From an uncultured Methanobrevibacter sp. (GTDB lineage: Archaea > Methanobacteriota > Methanobacteria > Methanobacteriales > Methanobacteriaceae): a DNA stretch of 11,810 bases. Positions within the stretch are counted from its first letter, which is position 1; every line of letters starts with the position of its first letter. Below are positions 4,923-11,793 of the stretch, piece by piece. The translations under genes and the position numbers were made by a program. The notes under the pieces were generated by a model. It was not told the DNA's origin. It ran no database searches and saw only the letters and a program-made list of their open reading frames with translations. Where the stretch lies: assembly GCF_937898925.1 (NCBI RefSeq), contig NZ_CALDKF010000066.1:1-11810 (forward strand), in the 5' to 3' direction.

Positions 4923-6380
4923 ATGAATAAAAAAATGTTCAGATATTTTTGCGCTATCTTGATTTTTCTTTTTATAATTAACATAGGCATAATATCTGCA
5001 AGTGAAATAGATCAAAGCGCAGATGCTTTTTCAAATCAAATTTTAAGTGATGACTCTGGAGTGAATGAGGTTATCACAGATGACCCAGAAGGATGCTCAA
5101 CAGAGACAACCCTTGATGATACAGAGGTCACTGGAGACAATACAAACCCAACACCTGAAGTAACAGATTCAGCACCTGAAGTAACAGATCCAACTGATCC
5201 AATAGTGGATGAACCTCAAGAAGTGATTTTGGAAAAAACATCCTTAAGCTCTGTAGATTATGTCATAAAGAACAATTTTTTAAATGTTTATTTGAAAGAC
5301 AGTTCTAAAAATGCTATTTCAAATCAGAAAGTTACACTTACCATAAACGGAAAGACCCTTTCTGCAATAACCAACAGCAATGGAATAGCTAAATTCAATA
5401 TAACAAATGCAGCTAAAACATATAATGTTAACTTGAATTTTGAAGGAGATGACAAATACGCGTCTTCATCAAAAACTTTGAATTTAAGGGTTATTGCAAA
5501 GCCAATCTATACTAAAATGACAATTGCTCAATATGGTATCTTTAAAGGCAATTGCTTGAATGTTTACTTAAAAACAGCTGATGGAAAGGCAATAGCTAAT
5601 CAAACCCTTAAAATAACTATCAATGGGAAAACCTATACAAGAATAACCAAAAAGAACGGTTTAGCTAAATTGAAAATCAGTTTAAAATCAAACATTTATA
5701 GCGTTACCATCAAGTATGCTGGAAAAGGAAATTACATGCCTGTAAGCAAAAACACTAAAGTTAATGTGCTTACAAGCAAGCTTATAGGAAAAACCAGCTA
5801 TGGAAAGGTATATTTCATTGGAGCTATTGGAAACAGAAGCTCTAAAGTAAAAATAGCTTATGTTGTAGGATTGCATTCAATGGAACATCAAATTCACGAT
5901 TCACTTTATAAAATCATAAAAAATAAGGTGGTAATGAATTATAAGTATTATGTTTATAGAATCGTCTTGACCAATAAGAAAGGATCATATTCCACCTTAA
6001 GAATGAGAGGTCAAAAGCTTGCGAAGAATTATATAGTTCCTCATGCTAAAAAGCAAAACTTTGATTTGGTGGCTGACATCCATTCAACTTCTGGAATAAC
6101 CTATAAGCAAACTTACTTTATACATGTTCCAAAGAATCAACATGCTCCTTCAATGAAATTGGCTAAAAAGACCATTAAAATAATTAAATCTATTGAGAAA
6201 AACTCTAAGATGCTATATTGGTCTCCTCCAACTCAAACAAGTCCTCCTTACATTCACTTGCCATTGATTAAGGCTGGAACACCTACATTTGTATTTGAGA
6301 CTTGGAGCTATGAGAAAAAATCTCAAACTGATAAAAGAGCAAAAATATTGATTCAAGCAATAGATAAGGTATTTGATTAA
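4923..6380 (+). CDS. Secreted Ig-repeat protein with C-terminal M14 metallopeptidase-like domain
   Basis: Residues 1-27 form a signal peptide: a Lys/Arg start, the core AILIFLFIINIGIISA, then cleavage near ASE. Residues 28-104 are an acidic Thr/Pro/Glu/Asp linker with a repeated PEVTD. Two Ig-like repeats follow, about 117-190 and 207-282, sharing LNVYLK, ItINGKT, NGxAK and a final Y/S-rich strand; such repeats are common in Methanobrevibacter adhesin-like proteins. The C-terminal 200 residues differ. GLHSMEH gives an HxxE pair (His318, Glu321), DLVADIHSTSG gives His387, and FVFETWSY gives Glu459. This is the order of zinc ligands and catalytic Glu in M14 carboxypeptidases, including the aspartoacylase/AstE branch; R360 or R362 could bind a substrate carboxylate. 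It has no C-terminal membrane anchor. I infer a surface metallopeptidase or deacylase, perhaps acting on pseudomurein peptides. Secretion and Ig repeats are firm, the enzyme call moderate, the substrate speculative. Confidence 0.78.
   Translation: MNKKMFRYFCAILIFLFIINIGIISASEIDQSADAFSNQILSDDSGVNEVITDDPEGCSTETTLDDTEVTGDNTNPTPEVTDSAPEVTDPTDPIVDEPQEVILEKTSLSSVDYVIKNNFLNVYLKDSSKNAISNQKVTLTINGKTLSAITNSNGIAKFNITNAAKTYNVNLNFEGDDKYASSSKTLNLRVIAKPIYTKMTIAQYGIFKGNCLNVYLKTADGKAIANQTLKITINGKTYTRITKKNGLAKLKISLKSNIYSVTIKYAGKGNYMPVSKNTKVNVLTSKLIGKTSYGKVYFIGAIGNRSSKVKIAYVVGLHSMEHQIHDSLYKIIKNKVVMNYKYYVYRIVLTNKKGSYSTLRMRGQKLAKNYIVPHAKKQNFDLVADIHSTSGITYKQTYFIHVPKNQHAPSMKLAKKTIKIIKSIEKNSKMLYWSPPTQTSPPYIHLPLIKAGTPTFVFETWSYEKKSQTDKRAKILIQAIDKVFD
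5152..5189 (+). repeat. Exact 17-bp direct repeat in the acidic linker
   Basis: The 17-mer cacctgaagtaacagat occurs at 5152-5168 and 5173-5189, in frame with a 21-bp period, so it duplicates seven residues (PEVTDSA / PEVTDPT). It marks the low-complexity linker between the signal peptide and the Ig repeats as prone to expansion. Confidence 0.75.
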
Positions 6381-6401
6381 ATAATTAAATATCTTATTTT
6401 A

Positions 6402-6411
6402 TTTTTTTTTT
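6402..6411 (+). terminator. T10 terminator of the secreted protein gene
   Basis: Ten consecutive T lie 22 bases after the stop codon, preceded by cttatttta. This is a typical archaeal U-tract terminator on the plus strand. Confidence 0.6.
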
Positions 6412-6425
6412 GGATAAAATTAATA

Positions 6426-6443
6426 ATTCGTTAAAATACGAAT
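6426..6443. terminator. Hairpin between the convergent genes
   Basis: ATTCGT at 6426-6431 and ACGAAT at 6438-6443 are perfect arms around a 6-base loop, placed between the convergent secreted-protein gene and trxB. The paired CG dinucleotides stand out in otherwise A/T sequence. It could act as a bidirectional 3'-end hairpin. Confidence 0.4.
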
Positions 6444-6483
6444 GAAAAAGAATTTTAAAAAATTTAAATATAAAAAATAAATT

Positions 6484-6542
6484 AAAAAATAATTAAATAA
6501 TAATAAAAAAATTAAAAAAATAAAAAAATGAGAAAATAAAAA
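6484..6542 (-). terminator. trxB: U-tract array after trxB
   Basis: In the minus-strand transcript U-tracts correspond to A-runs at 6538-6542, 6533-6536, 6522-6528, 6514-6520, 6505-6511 and 6484-6489, starting within ten bases of the trxB stop. The spacing is mostly 8-11 bp. It reads as a multi-site archaeal terminator. Confidence 0.5.
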
Positions 6543-6548
6543 GAATGA

Positions 6549-7487
6549 TTAAAGATTTAAATAATTATAAGCGGAAATGGCAGCAACTGCGCCTTCTCCA
6601 CAAGCTACAATCCACTGTTTTACACCACCAGTAATATCTCCAGCAGAATAAACTCCTGCTACATTAGTTGCCTGATTCTTATCAGTAATGATATAACCGC
6701 CATCATCAAGATTTACTCCCAATTCCTTAGCCAATTCATTGGAAGGATCATCACCAATAGCTACAAACACAGCATCTGTTTTATAATCCTCTTTTTTCCC
6801 ATCTCTTAAAAGGGTAACTGATTCAACAGCCATATCCCCTTTAATCTCTTCAATGGTGGAGTTCCAAAGGACTTCAATTCCATTTTCCTTTAAAGCATTT
6901 TGAAGGTGGTGTTCACATCTTAACTCATCTCTTCTGTGAACCAATTTTACATTGCATCCGAGATTATTAAGGTATAATGCCTCTTGAGCAGCACTGTTTC
7001 CTCCACCTACCATAAGAACATCTCTTCCAATGAAGAACATTCCATCACAGGTTGCACAGTATGCCACTCCTCGGCCTAAGAACTCTTCCTCACCAGGAAC
7101 ATTCAAATGCCTATGACTTGATCCAGTAGCAAAAATGATTGTTTTAGTGAAGAATTCCTTTTCACCGGCATCATCGCTAGTCATCAGCAATGGAGAATTC
7201 TTAGTCTTTAAGTTAAATCCTCCTTCTGCCTTTTCAATGGAATCGATTACAGTGTTTTCCATAATTTCACAGTATTTCTCACTTTGTGCCTTCATCTTTT
7301 GAATGAGTTCCATTCCAGCAATCATGTCAAAACCAGGATAGTTTTGCATCATAGGAACTTCCAATCCTAATCCACCAGCCATTCCCTTGTCAATGACTAA
7401 AGTTTTTGAGTTTTGTCTTCCAGCATACATTCCTGCAGTCAATCCAGCAGGACCTGCTCCAATGATTATAATATCATAATCTTCCAT
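6549..7487 (-). CDS. trxB: Thioredoxin-disulfide reductase (FAD-dependent)
   Basis: This cytoplasmic flavoenzyme reduces thioredoxin-type proteins. The FAD-binding GAGPAG is at 10-15. The redox-active CATC is Cys144-Cys147 within YCATCDGMFF. The second dinucleotide fold has GGGNSA at 161-166, and the FAD closing motif SAGDITGGVKQWIVACGEGA is at 281-300. At 312 residues it is the normal low-molecular-weight length. HRRDELR at 184-190 resembles the HRRxxxR pattern that grips the 2'-phosphate of NADPH. However, some methanogen relatives use F420H2, so the electron donor is not certain. GGTG five bases before the ATG supports the start. No thioredoxin gene is adjacent. It is divergent from the marker-5-like gene and shares a promoter-type element with gatD. 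Confidence 0.95.
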   Translation of the reverse strand: MEDYDIIIIGAGPAGLTAGMYAGRQNSKTLVIDKGMAGGLGLEVPMMQNYPGFDMIAGMELIQKMKAQSEKYCEIMENTVIDSIEKAEGGFNLKTKNSPLLMTSDDAGEKEFFTKTIIFATGSSHRHLNVPGEEEFLGRGVAYCATCDGMFFIGRDVLMVGGGNSAAQEALYLNNLGCNVKLVHRRDELRCEHHLQNALKENGIEVLWNSTIEEIKGDMAVESVTLLRDGKKEDYKTDAVFVAIGDDPSNELAKELGVNLDDGGYIITDKNQATNVAGVYSAGDITGGVKQWIVACGEGAVAAISAYNYLNL

Positions 7488-7519
7488 AATTACACCAATA
7501 AGACTTGTCTAAAAAATAC

Positions 7520-7541
7520 TTAAATCGTTTAATAATTTATA
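7520..7541 (-). promoter_or_regulatory. trxB: trxB promoter element shared with gatD
   Basis: Read on the minus strand, this 22-bp block starts with TATAAATT and continues into TTAAACGATTTAA. It ends 32 bases before the trxB ATG. A block at 11772-11793 upstream of gatD matches it at 19 of 22 positions in the same orientation. The first part can serve as TATA box; the CG-containing second part would lie between TATA and the start of transcription, where a regulator could act. Confidence 0.5.
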
Positions 7542-7610
7542 AGATTCATCTATTAATCAATTAAAAGTAAAATATAAAATTGTTTTCTTAATTAACAATT
7601 ATCCTTACTT

Positions 7611-7624
7611 ATTTATATATTTTA
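7611..7624 (+). promoter_or_regulatory. TATA-like box upstream of the marker-5-like gene
   Basis: TTATATATTTTAA lies about 105 bp before the ATG at 7725, in the 237-bp divergent spacer with trxB. If it is used, the leader is some 80 bases long. An in-frame short frame beginning at 7669 (19 codons; longer version from 7627, 33 codons) ends with a TGA overlapping the gene's ATG as ATGA. No Shine-Dalgarno precedes the gene, so translational coupling to a leader peptide is possible. Confidence 0.35.
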
Positions 7625-7724
7625 ATATGAAAATAATAATATGGATATACAAAATCAGTAATAGAAAAATGGATTTTAATTTGATGAAATTGAAAAGTAA
7701 GAAAGAATATATTGAGCTAAAAAT

Positions 7725-8333
7725 ATGAAAGTGGCAGTAATACCTGATGCAGCAATGATCATCATTCCCCTAATTGAAAAGAATGGGCATGAGTATATAT
7801 CACCTACCAATTTTTCTAAATACAATAATAATGAGAATGAAGACCCTGATGATAAATTAGACAGAAGCAGAGCTCCATTCACATTATATGGTGAAAGGAT
7901 ATTAATTGGAAATAAATATACAACCAATGAAGTGCCCTCAGGAGTCAGAGGAAGATTATCCTTAATGGACGTTATTATACAAGATGCTGAAGCTGCCATT
8001 ATCTTAGGCCATAGGCCAAAGGATTATAAGCCTATGTATGACGTGTTGAATGAATTGATTCTATTTGGTGGAACAGGATGCATCAATGAACACAGACTTG
8101 TAATAAACATTATGAAAAACAAGAACATCCCAATTTTAGAAATAGCTCATCCAAACAATCAAGAGGAAATAATAAAACTTATAGATAGAGTAAATGATTT
8201 TTTAAGTAATTTGGATAAGTATAAAGGTAAAAAAATCATTTTTAATGATGATGACTTAACAATCGACTTAAATGAAAGAGAAAATGAAAAAATAGACTTG
8301 AATGAATTCAATAGAATTTTAAATGAATATTAA
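7725..8333 (+). CDS. Probable methanogenesis marker protein 5 (DUF2112-like)
   Basis: The opening MKVAVIPDAAMIIIPLIEKNGHE, the EVPSGVRGR stretch at 69-77, DAEAAIIL at 87-94 and the FGGTGC-x4-R motif at 114-124 (Cys119, Arg124) match my recollection of methanogenesis marker protein 5, a family found in methanogens and of unknown biochemical role. It looks soluble and cytoplasmic, with a Rossmann-like alternation of strands and helices up to about residue 160. The last 35 residues are Asp/Asn/Glu-rich and look like a lineage-specific tail. The length is 202 residues. The start is the only ATG after the in-frame stop at 7713-7715, but no clear ribosome binding site precedes it. It is divergent from trxB and convergent with gatE. 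Gene call firm, family call moderate. Confidence 0.65.
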   Translation: MKVAVIPDAAMIIIPLIEKNGHEYISPTNFSKYNNNENEDPDDKLDRSRAPFTLYGERILIGNKYTTNEVPSGVRGRLSLMDVIIQDAEAAIILGHRPKDYKPMYDVLNELILFGGTGCINEHRLVINIMKNKNIPILEIAHPNNQEEIIKLIDRVNDFLSNLDKYKGKKIIFNDDDLTIDLNERENEKIDLNEFNRILNEY

Positions 8334-8345
8334 ATTAATTTTTAG

Positions 8346-8411
8346 AATTAAAAAATAAGTAAAAATAGATAAATTAAGAGGAAAATTGTAAAATTAAAAA
8401 ATAAGTAAAAA
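8346..8411. repeat. Exact 20-bp direct repeat in the convergent spacer
   Basis: The 20-mer aattaaaaaataagtaaaaa occurs at 8346-8365 and 8392-8411, 46 bp apart, between the marker-5-like gene and gatE. It contributes to the A-tract array that follows and probably arose by local duplication of terminator sequence. Confidence 0.75.
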
Positions 8412-8452
8412 AGAATAAAAAAAGTAAAAAAAGAATAAAAAAGTAATAAAAA
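8407..8452 (-). terminator. gatE: Phased U-tract terminator array after gatE
   Basis: A-runs at 8407-8412, 8417-8423, 8426-8432, 8437-8442 and 8448-8452 give five U-tracts of 5-7 bases in the minus-strand transcript, beginning six bases past the gatE stop. Their starts are 10, 9, 11 and 11 bp apart, near one helical turn. Two near-copies of agaataaaaaa-agtaaaaa make up the core. Confidence 0.6.
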
Positions 8453-8457
8453 GAAGA

Positions 8458-10398
8458 TTAATTCATTAAATTTTGAATCTCTTCTCTTACAATCTTATTC
8501 ACTAAACTACCATCTGCTTTTCCTTTAAGCTTTTTCATGCTCATTCCCATTAAAGGACCCATAGCACCCATTTGACGTTCCTTAATCATGGATTCGTTTT
8601 GGGTAGCGATCTCATGGATAATGTCTCTAACTGCATCTTCACTTAAAAGAGTTAAATTTGCTTCTTCAGCAATATCTGCTACATCAGCATCTGGTTTTTT
8701 GCTAACTGCAACCATCAAGTCCTTAATAGCATCCTTAGAGATTTTTCCTTCCTCAAGAAGTGAGAAGACTTCAACCAATTTATCTTCATCGAAGATTGAA
8801 ACATCTATGCCCTCTCTTCTTAAATCCCTTAAATCTGAAACAAGGACAGAAGCAACAGTTGTTGGATCCACTTTAACCTTGCTTAATAATGATTCAAAAG
8901 TGTCTCCAAGCAATCTTCTAACGATTTGGCTAGCTAAATCTTCACTTAGCTTGTACTCTTTCTTGATTCTTTCCTTCTTCTCATCAGGAAGTTCCGGAAG
9001 GTTGTTTTTAATAGGTTCAACCATATCATTAGTGATTTGGAACAATGGAATGTCAGTTTCAAGATACATTCTGTTTGCAGTTGGAAGTGGTCTCATGTAT
9101 TCAGTGTTTCCATCATCCAATGCCTTTCTTGTCTCTTCAACTACACCATCAAATGCCATGTTTGCTCTTCTTATGACCTCATTCAATGCATTAACTGTAA
9201 CATCCTCATCGTGAGCTACAATGATGATTGCATCTTGAGGACCTATTTTCAAGAACTCTTTCATAGCATCCACTTCTTCAGCACCGATACCATATGCAGG
9301 CAATTCATCTGTGTGGAAAAGTCCTGAAACACCCATTTTCTTAGCATAGCTGGACAATTCAGTACCGAATCTTCTTCCAGGCTGAATCTCTTTACCGATA
9401 AGACCATCAAATCCTCTTAAGATAATACCCTTAATGCATTTTGCAGAGGACAATATTTTTGAGGAAGTGTCTTTAAATACTTCATCAAGGTCATAAATGG
9501 TATCTTCAACACTGGCATTTCTTTTAATGAGTTCATCTTTAATGTCTGCAAGAGCCAATTGTCTTTGAACCTCTCTTTCCACAATTTCAGGCATTAAATC
9601 AAGGTCTTGCACACCTTTGATTTCAACTCTTGCACCTCTTGTAATGGAGATGTTTACATCCTGACGGATTGTACCGATTCCCCTTTTTACATTAGTGCTT
9701 CTCAATACCTGACCCATCATATATGCAACTTCCTTTATTTGCTCTGGATGGTGCATTGAAGGATCTGTAGTGATTTCTGCAAGAGGAATTCCTAATCTGT
9801 CAAGACGGAATTCAGTAAATTCATCATCTGAATCTATTCTTCTTGCTGCGTCCTCTTCAAGCCCTAATGATTCAATAGCTACTCTACCATATGGAGTGTC
9901 TAAGTAACCATCAGTTGCTGCAAGACCGGTTCTTTGGAAACCACCGGTGTTACTGCCATCAATTACCTGTTTTCTCATTGTATGGAATTCATCAACCATT
10001 TTCATGTTCAAAAGTGAAGCTATTGTAATACAAATGTCCAATGCTTCCCTATTCAATGCATGTGGAGGTTCATCATCAGTTTCAACAAGGCAAGTGTGAT
10101 TGTTGAATGACTCATACTTAAAGGTCATATCCCTTAAGGATTCTTGCAATGCAGCTCTGTCTATTTGACCTAATTCACTTTGAGTTGGCCTTAAGTTTCT
10201 TATGATACCATCATCGAATTCATCATCAATAAGTTCAGTTGAACATGGACAGAAAAGCTTATGCTTTGTATTCAACTGTTGGTGAATTTCCAAACCCATC
10301 ATAAGTCCAAGATCTTCCCAATTTCTTTCAATCTTAGGAGTTTCAGACTTATTGCTTTTGTTTCCTTTGTTTCCTTTTTTAGATTTGTTTTTAGCCAT
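8458..10398 (-). CDS. gatE: Glutamyl-tRNA(Gln) amidotransferase subunit E
   Basis: GatE phosphorylates the glutamate on mischarged Glu-tRNA(Gln) and amidates it with ammonia from GatD, so the cell needs no glutaminyl-tRNA synthetase. GLEIHQQLNTKHKLFCPCS at 35-53 is the GatB/GatE signature with Cys50 and Cys52. TGGFQRTGLAATDGYL and ESLGLEEDAARRIDSD follow in the kinase-like cradle. Residues about 295-440 correspond to the AspRS-like insert that separates GatE from GatB. RPLPTANRMYLETDIP at 436-451 follows. The tail MGPLMGMSMKKLKGKADGS at 613-631 is the YqeY-type tRNA-binding domain. The first 22 residues are a Lys/Asn/Ser extension (MAKNKSKKGNKGNKSNKS) not usual for the family. AGGAGGGT lies five bases upstream and overlaps the gatD stop. 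Confidence 0.97.
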   Translation of the reverse strand: MAKNKSKKGNKGNKSNKSETPKIERNWEDLGLMMGLEIHQQLNTKHKLFCPCSTELIDDEFDDGIIRNLRPTQSELGQIDRAALQESLRDMTFKYESFNNHTCLVETDDEPPHALNREALDICITIASLLNMKMVDEFHTMRKQVIDGSNTGGFQRTGLAATDGYLDTPYGRVAIESLGLEEDAARRIDSDDEFTEFRLDRLGIPLAEITTDPSMHHPEQIKEVAYMMGQVLRSTNVKRGIGTIRQDVNISITRGARVEIKGVQDLDLMPEIVEREVQRQLALADIKDELIKRNASVEDTIYDLDEVFKDTSSKILSSAKCIKGIILRGFDGLIGKEIQPGRRFGTELSSYAKKMGVSGLFHTDELPAYGIGAEEVDAMKEFLKIGPQDAIIIVAHDEDVTVNALNEVIRRANMAFDGVVEETRKALDDGNTEYMRPLPTANRMYLETDIPLFQITNDMVEPIKNNLPELPDEKKERIKKEYKLSEDLASQIVRRLLGDTFESLLSKVKVDPTTVASVLVSDLRDLRREGIDVSIFDEDKLVEVFSLLEEGKISKDAIKDLMVAVSKKPDADVADIAEEANLTLLSEDAVRDIIHEIATQNESMIKERQMGAMGPLMGMSMKKLKGKADGSLVNKIVREEIQNLMN

Positions 10399-10403
10399 TT
10401 TCT

Positions 10404-10411
10404 ACCCTCCT
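10404..10411 (-). promoter_or_regulatory. gatE: gatE Shine-Dalgarno overlapping the gatD stop codon
   Basis: On the minus strand AGGAGGGT at 10411-10404 lies five bases before the gatE ATG, and its first two bases are the AG of the gatD stop TAG (10412-10410). Ribosomes ending gatD thus finish on the gatE initiation site, which favours translational coupling and matched amounts of the two subunits. Confidence 0.8.
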
Positions 10412-11717
10412 AATTCAAGAAATATTTAAGTGAAGAACTTTCATTCAATTCTCCAGCAACATTGGTTTGAATAATGTCTTTAACTTCATTTACATCTTCA
10501 GTCTGTCCTAAAGCCCAAGCCAATTTCACATAAGCGGTTTCAGGAGTCATATCCATACCGGAAATTACACCAGCATCCTGCAATAGCCTTCCTGTACTGT
10601 AAACATTCATGTTTATTGTACCGTATAAGCATTGAGAAGTCATTACAACTGGAATTCCTTCATCGTTAGCTCTTTGAAGAGCATCAACCATATAATCAGG
10701 AACATGCCCGAGACCGGTTCCTTCTATAAGCAATCCTTTGTATCCTTTGTCAATGTGATAATCAATTATGTCAGACTTGATTCCCGGGAATGATTTGATT
10801 AAAGCAACCTTGCTTTCAATAGCTGTATTCAATTCCAATTCATTTTCTCCACGTTTTGTATATGGTAGATTGACTGATTTCACTTTACCATCTCTTAAAA
10901 GAGCTATTGGTTCTGAGTCAATGCTTCTGAAAGTGTCTCTTCTGCTTGTGTGCATCTTGCGCACTTTAGTTCCCTTATGAAGTGCACAGTCACCATCATT
11001 CAAGGTATTATGCATCAACACTGTAACCTCTGCAATGTCTGACAATGCAGCACCACAGGAGTTGTAAATGTTAAGGAATGCATCTGTTGAAGGTCTGTCT
11101 GAGCTTCTTTGTGCACCTGTAATTACAATAGGAACAGGTGTCTTGATCATAAAGCTCAATGCAGCTGAGGTGTAATGCATAGTGTCTGTACCATGAGCAA
11201 TCACTATTCCATCAGCACCATTATTGATGTCATCAGCAATGGACTCTGCCGCCTTTACCCAATATTCAGGCTGCATGTTTTCAGATAAAATGTTATATAA
11301 TGCTTTAACATCATAATTAGCAAGATCCAATAATTCAGGATTTGCTCTAAGTAAGTCTTCTGCAGTGAATTTAGGGTGTACAGCTCCAGTCTTGTAATCG
11401 ATAATGGAGGATACTGTACCACCAGTGGATATGATGGAGATGTTTTGTTTGTTAGGGTCTTTTTCTATTTTATCTCCTTCAAAACCTATCTTTGGCTTGT
11501 CTCCCTTTTCAATAAGTTCAATTGTTGCAGATTCCATGTTTACTCCAACATTATATCCGCTGTCAAGTTTTATTACAATATAAGCGTCTTTTGCATCTTC
11601 AGATCTGTCAAGCAATATTCCCTCATAGGAAATATCTTCCTTTGTTACCTTTATTGTATCACCAATGGTAACATTAGCCTTATCTAAAAACTCTTTGGAA
11701 ATTTCTTTATAAGTCAT
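10410..11717 (-). CDS. gatD: Glutamyl-tRNA(Gln) amidotransferase subunit D, asparaginase-like
   Basis: GatD is the glutaminase of the archaeal GatDE complex and releases ammonia for GatE when Glu-tRNA(Gln) is bound. Residues 1-75 form the small N-terminal beta domain typical of GatD and absent from plain asparaginases. The catalytic core shows SIISTGGTVSS at 94-104 (Thr101), IAHGTDTMHYTSAAL at 173-187 (Thr177, Asp178) and KGTKVRKMHTSRRDTFRS at 248-265 (Lys254). These are the four positions expected for the asparaginase-type active site. VITGAQRSSDRPSTDA lies at 198-213. At 435 residues it is full length. A GAGG-type site lies about six bases before the ATG. It is the first gene of a two-gene operon, with 11 bp before gatE, and its promoter region is within 11718-11810. 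Confidence 0.97.
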   Translation of the reverse strand: MTYKEISKEFLDKANVTIGDTIKVTKEDISYEGILLDRSEDAKDAYIVIKLDSGYNVGVNMESATIELIEKGDKPKIGFEGDKIEKDPNKQNISIISTGGTVSSIIDYKTGAVHPKFTAEDLLRANPELLDLANYDVKALYNILSENMQPEYWVKAAESIADDINNGADGIVIAHGTDTMHYTSAALSFMIKTPVPIVITGAQRSSDRPSTDAFLNIYNSCGAALSDIAEVTVLMHNTLNDGDCALHKGTKVRKMHTSRRDTFRSIDSEPIALLRDGKVKSVNLPYTKRGENELELNTAIESKVALIKSFPGIKSDIIDYHIDKGYKGLLIEGTGLGHVPDYMVDALQRANDEGIPVVMTSQCLYGTINMNVYSTGRLLQDAGVISGMDMTPETAYVKLAWALGQTEDVNEVKDIIQTNVAGELNESSSLKYFLN

Positions 11718-11764
11718 TTAATTCCTCTTAATCTTTTTGAATTATAATAATTAGTATCATTAAA

Positions 11765-11792
11765 ATAGATTTCAAATCGTTTAAAAATCTAT
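11765..11792. promoter_or_regulatory. gatD: 8-bp dyad upstream of gatD, possible operator
   Basis: ATAGATTT at 11765-11772 and AAATCTAT at 11785-11792 are perfect inverted arms with a 12-bp spacer, so half-site centres are 20 bp apart, two helical turns. A smaller palindrome GATTT-C-AAATC is nested at 11768-11778. The region overlaps the element shared with trxB and lies 48-75 bp before the gatD start, where a dimeric regulator could bind. Confidence 0.4.
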
Positions 11793-11793
11793 A
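11772..11793 (-). promoter_or_regulatory. gatD: gatD promoter element shared with trxB
   Basis: On the minus strand the block starts TATAGATT and continues TTTAAACGATTTGA. It ends 54 bases before the gatD ATG and matches the trxB block at 7520-7541 at 19 of 22 positions, same orientation. The leading TATA part may be the core promoter, extended upstream by A/T-only TAATATAATATA. Confidence 0.45.

Noticed and set aside
5688..5876. Minus-strand frame inside the secreted protein gene
   Set aside because: Short, antisense to an Ig/M14-like gene with a strong Shine-Dalgarno; no independent support.
4923..6380. Pseudomurein endoisopeptidase of the PeiW/PeiP cysteine type
   Set aside because: No Cys-His-Asp peptidase motif or pseudomurein-binding repeat is visible; the conserved residues are His/Glu in M14-like order.
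7676..7999. Minus-strand frame of 107 codons over the start of the marker-5-like gene
   Set aside because: It is antisense to a better supported gene, has no family resemblance, and has a hydrophobic composition explained by reverse reading.
8588..9327. Long plus-strand frames (up to 208 codons) inside gatE
   Set aside because: They lie opposite a complete, conserved gatE and are rich in Ser/Leu/Ile as expected for antisense of AT-rich coding DNA. No ribosome site or motif supports them.
10410..11717. Plain type I L-asparaginase
   Set aside because: The N-terminal beta domain and the immediate gatE neighbour with an overlapping ribosome site identify it as GatD.
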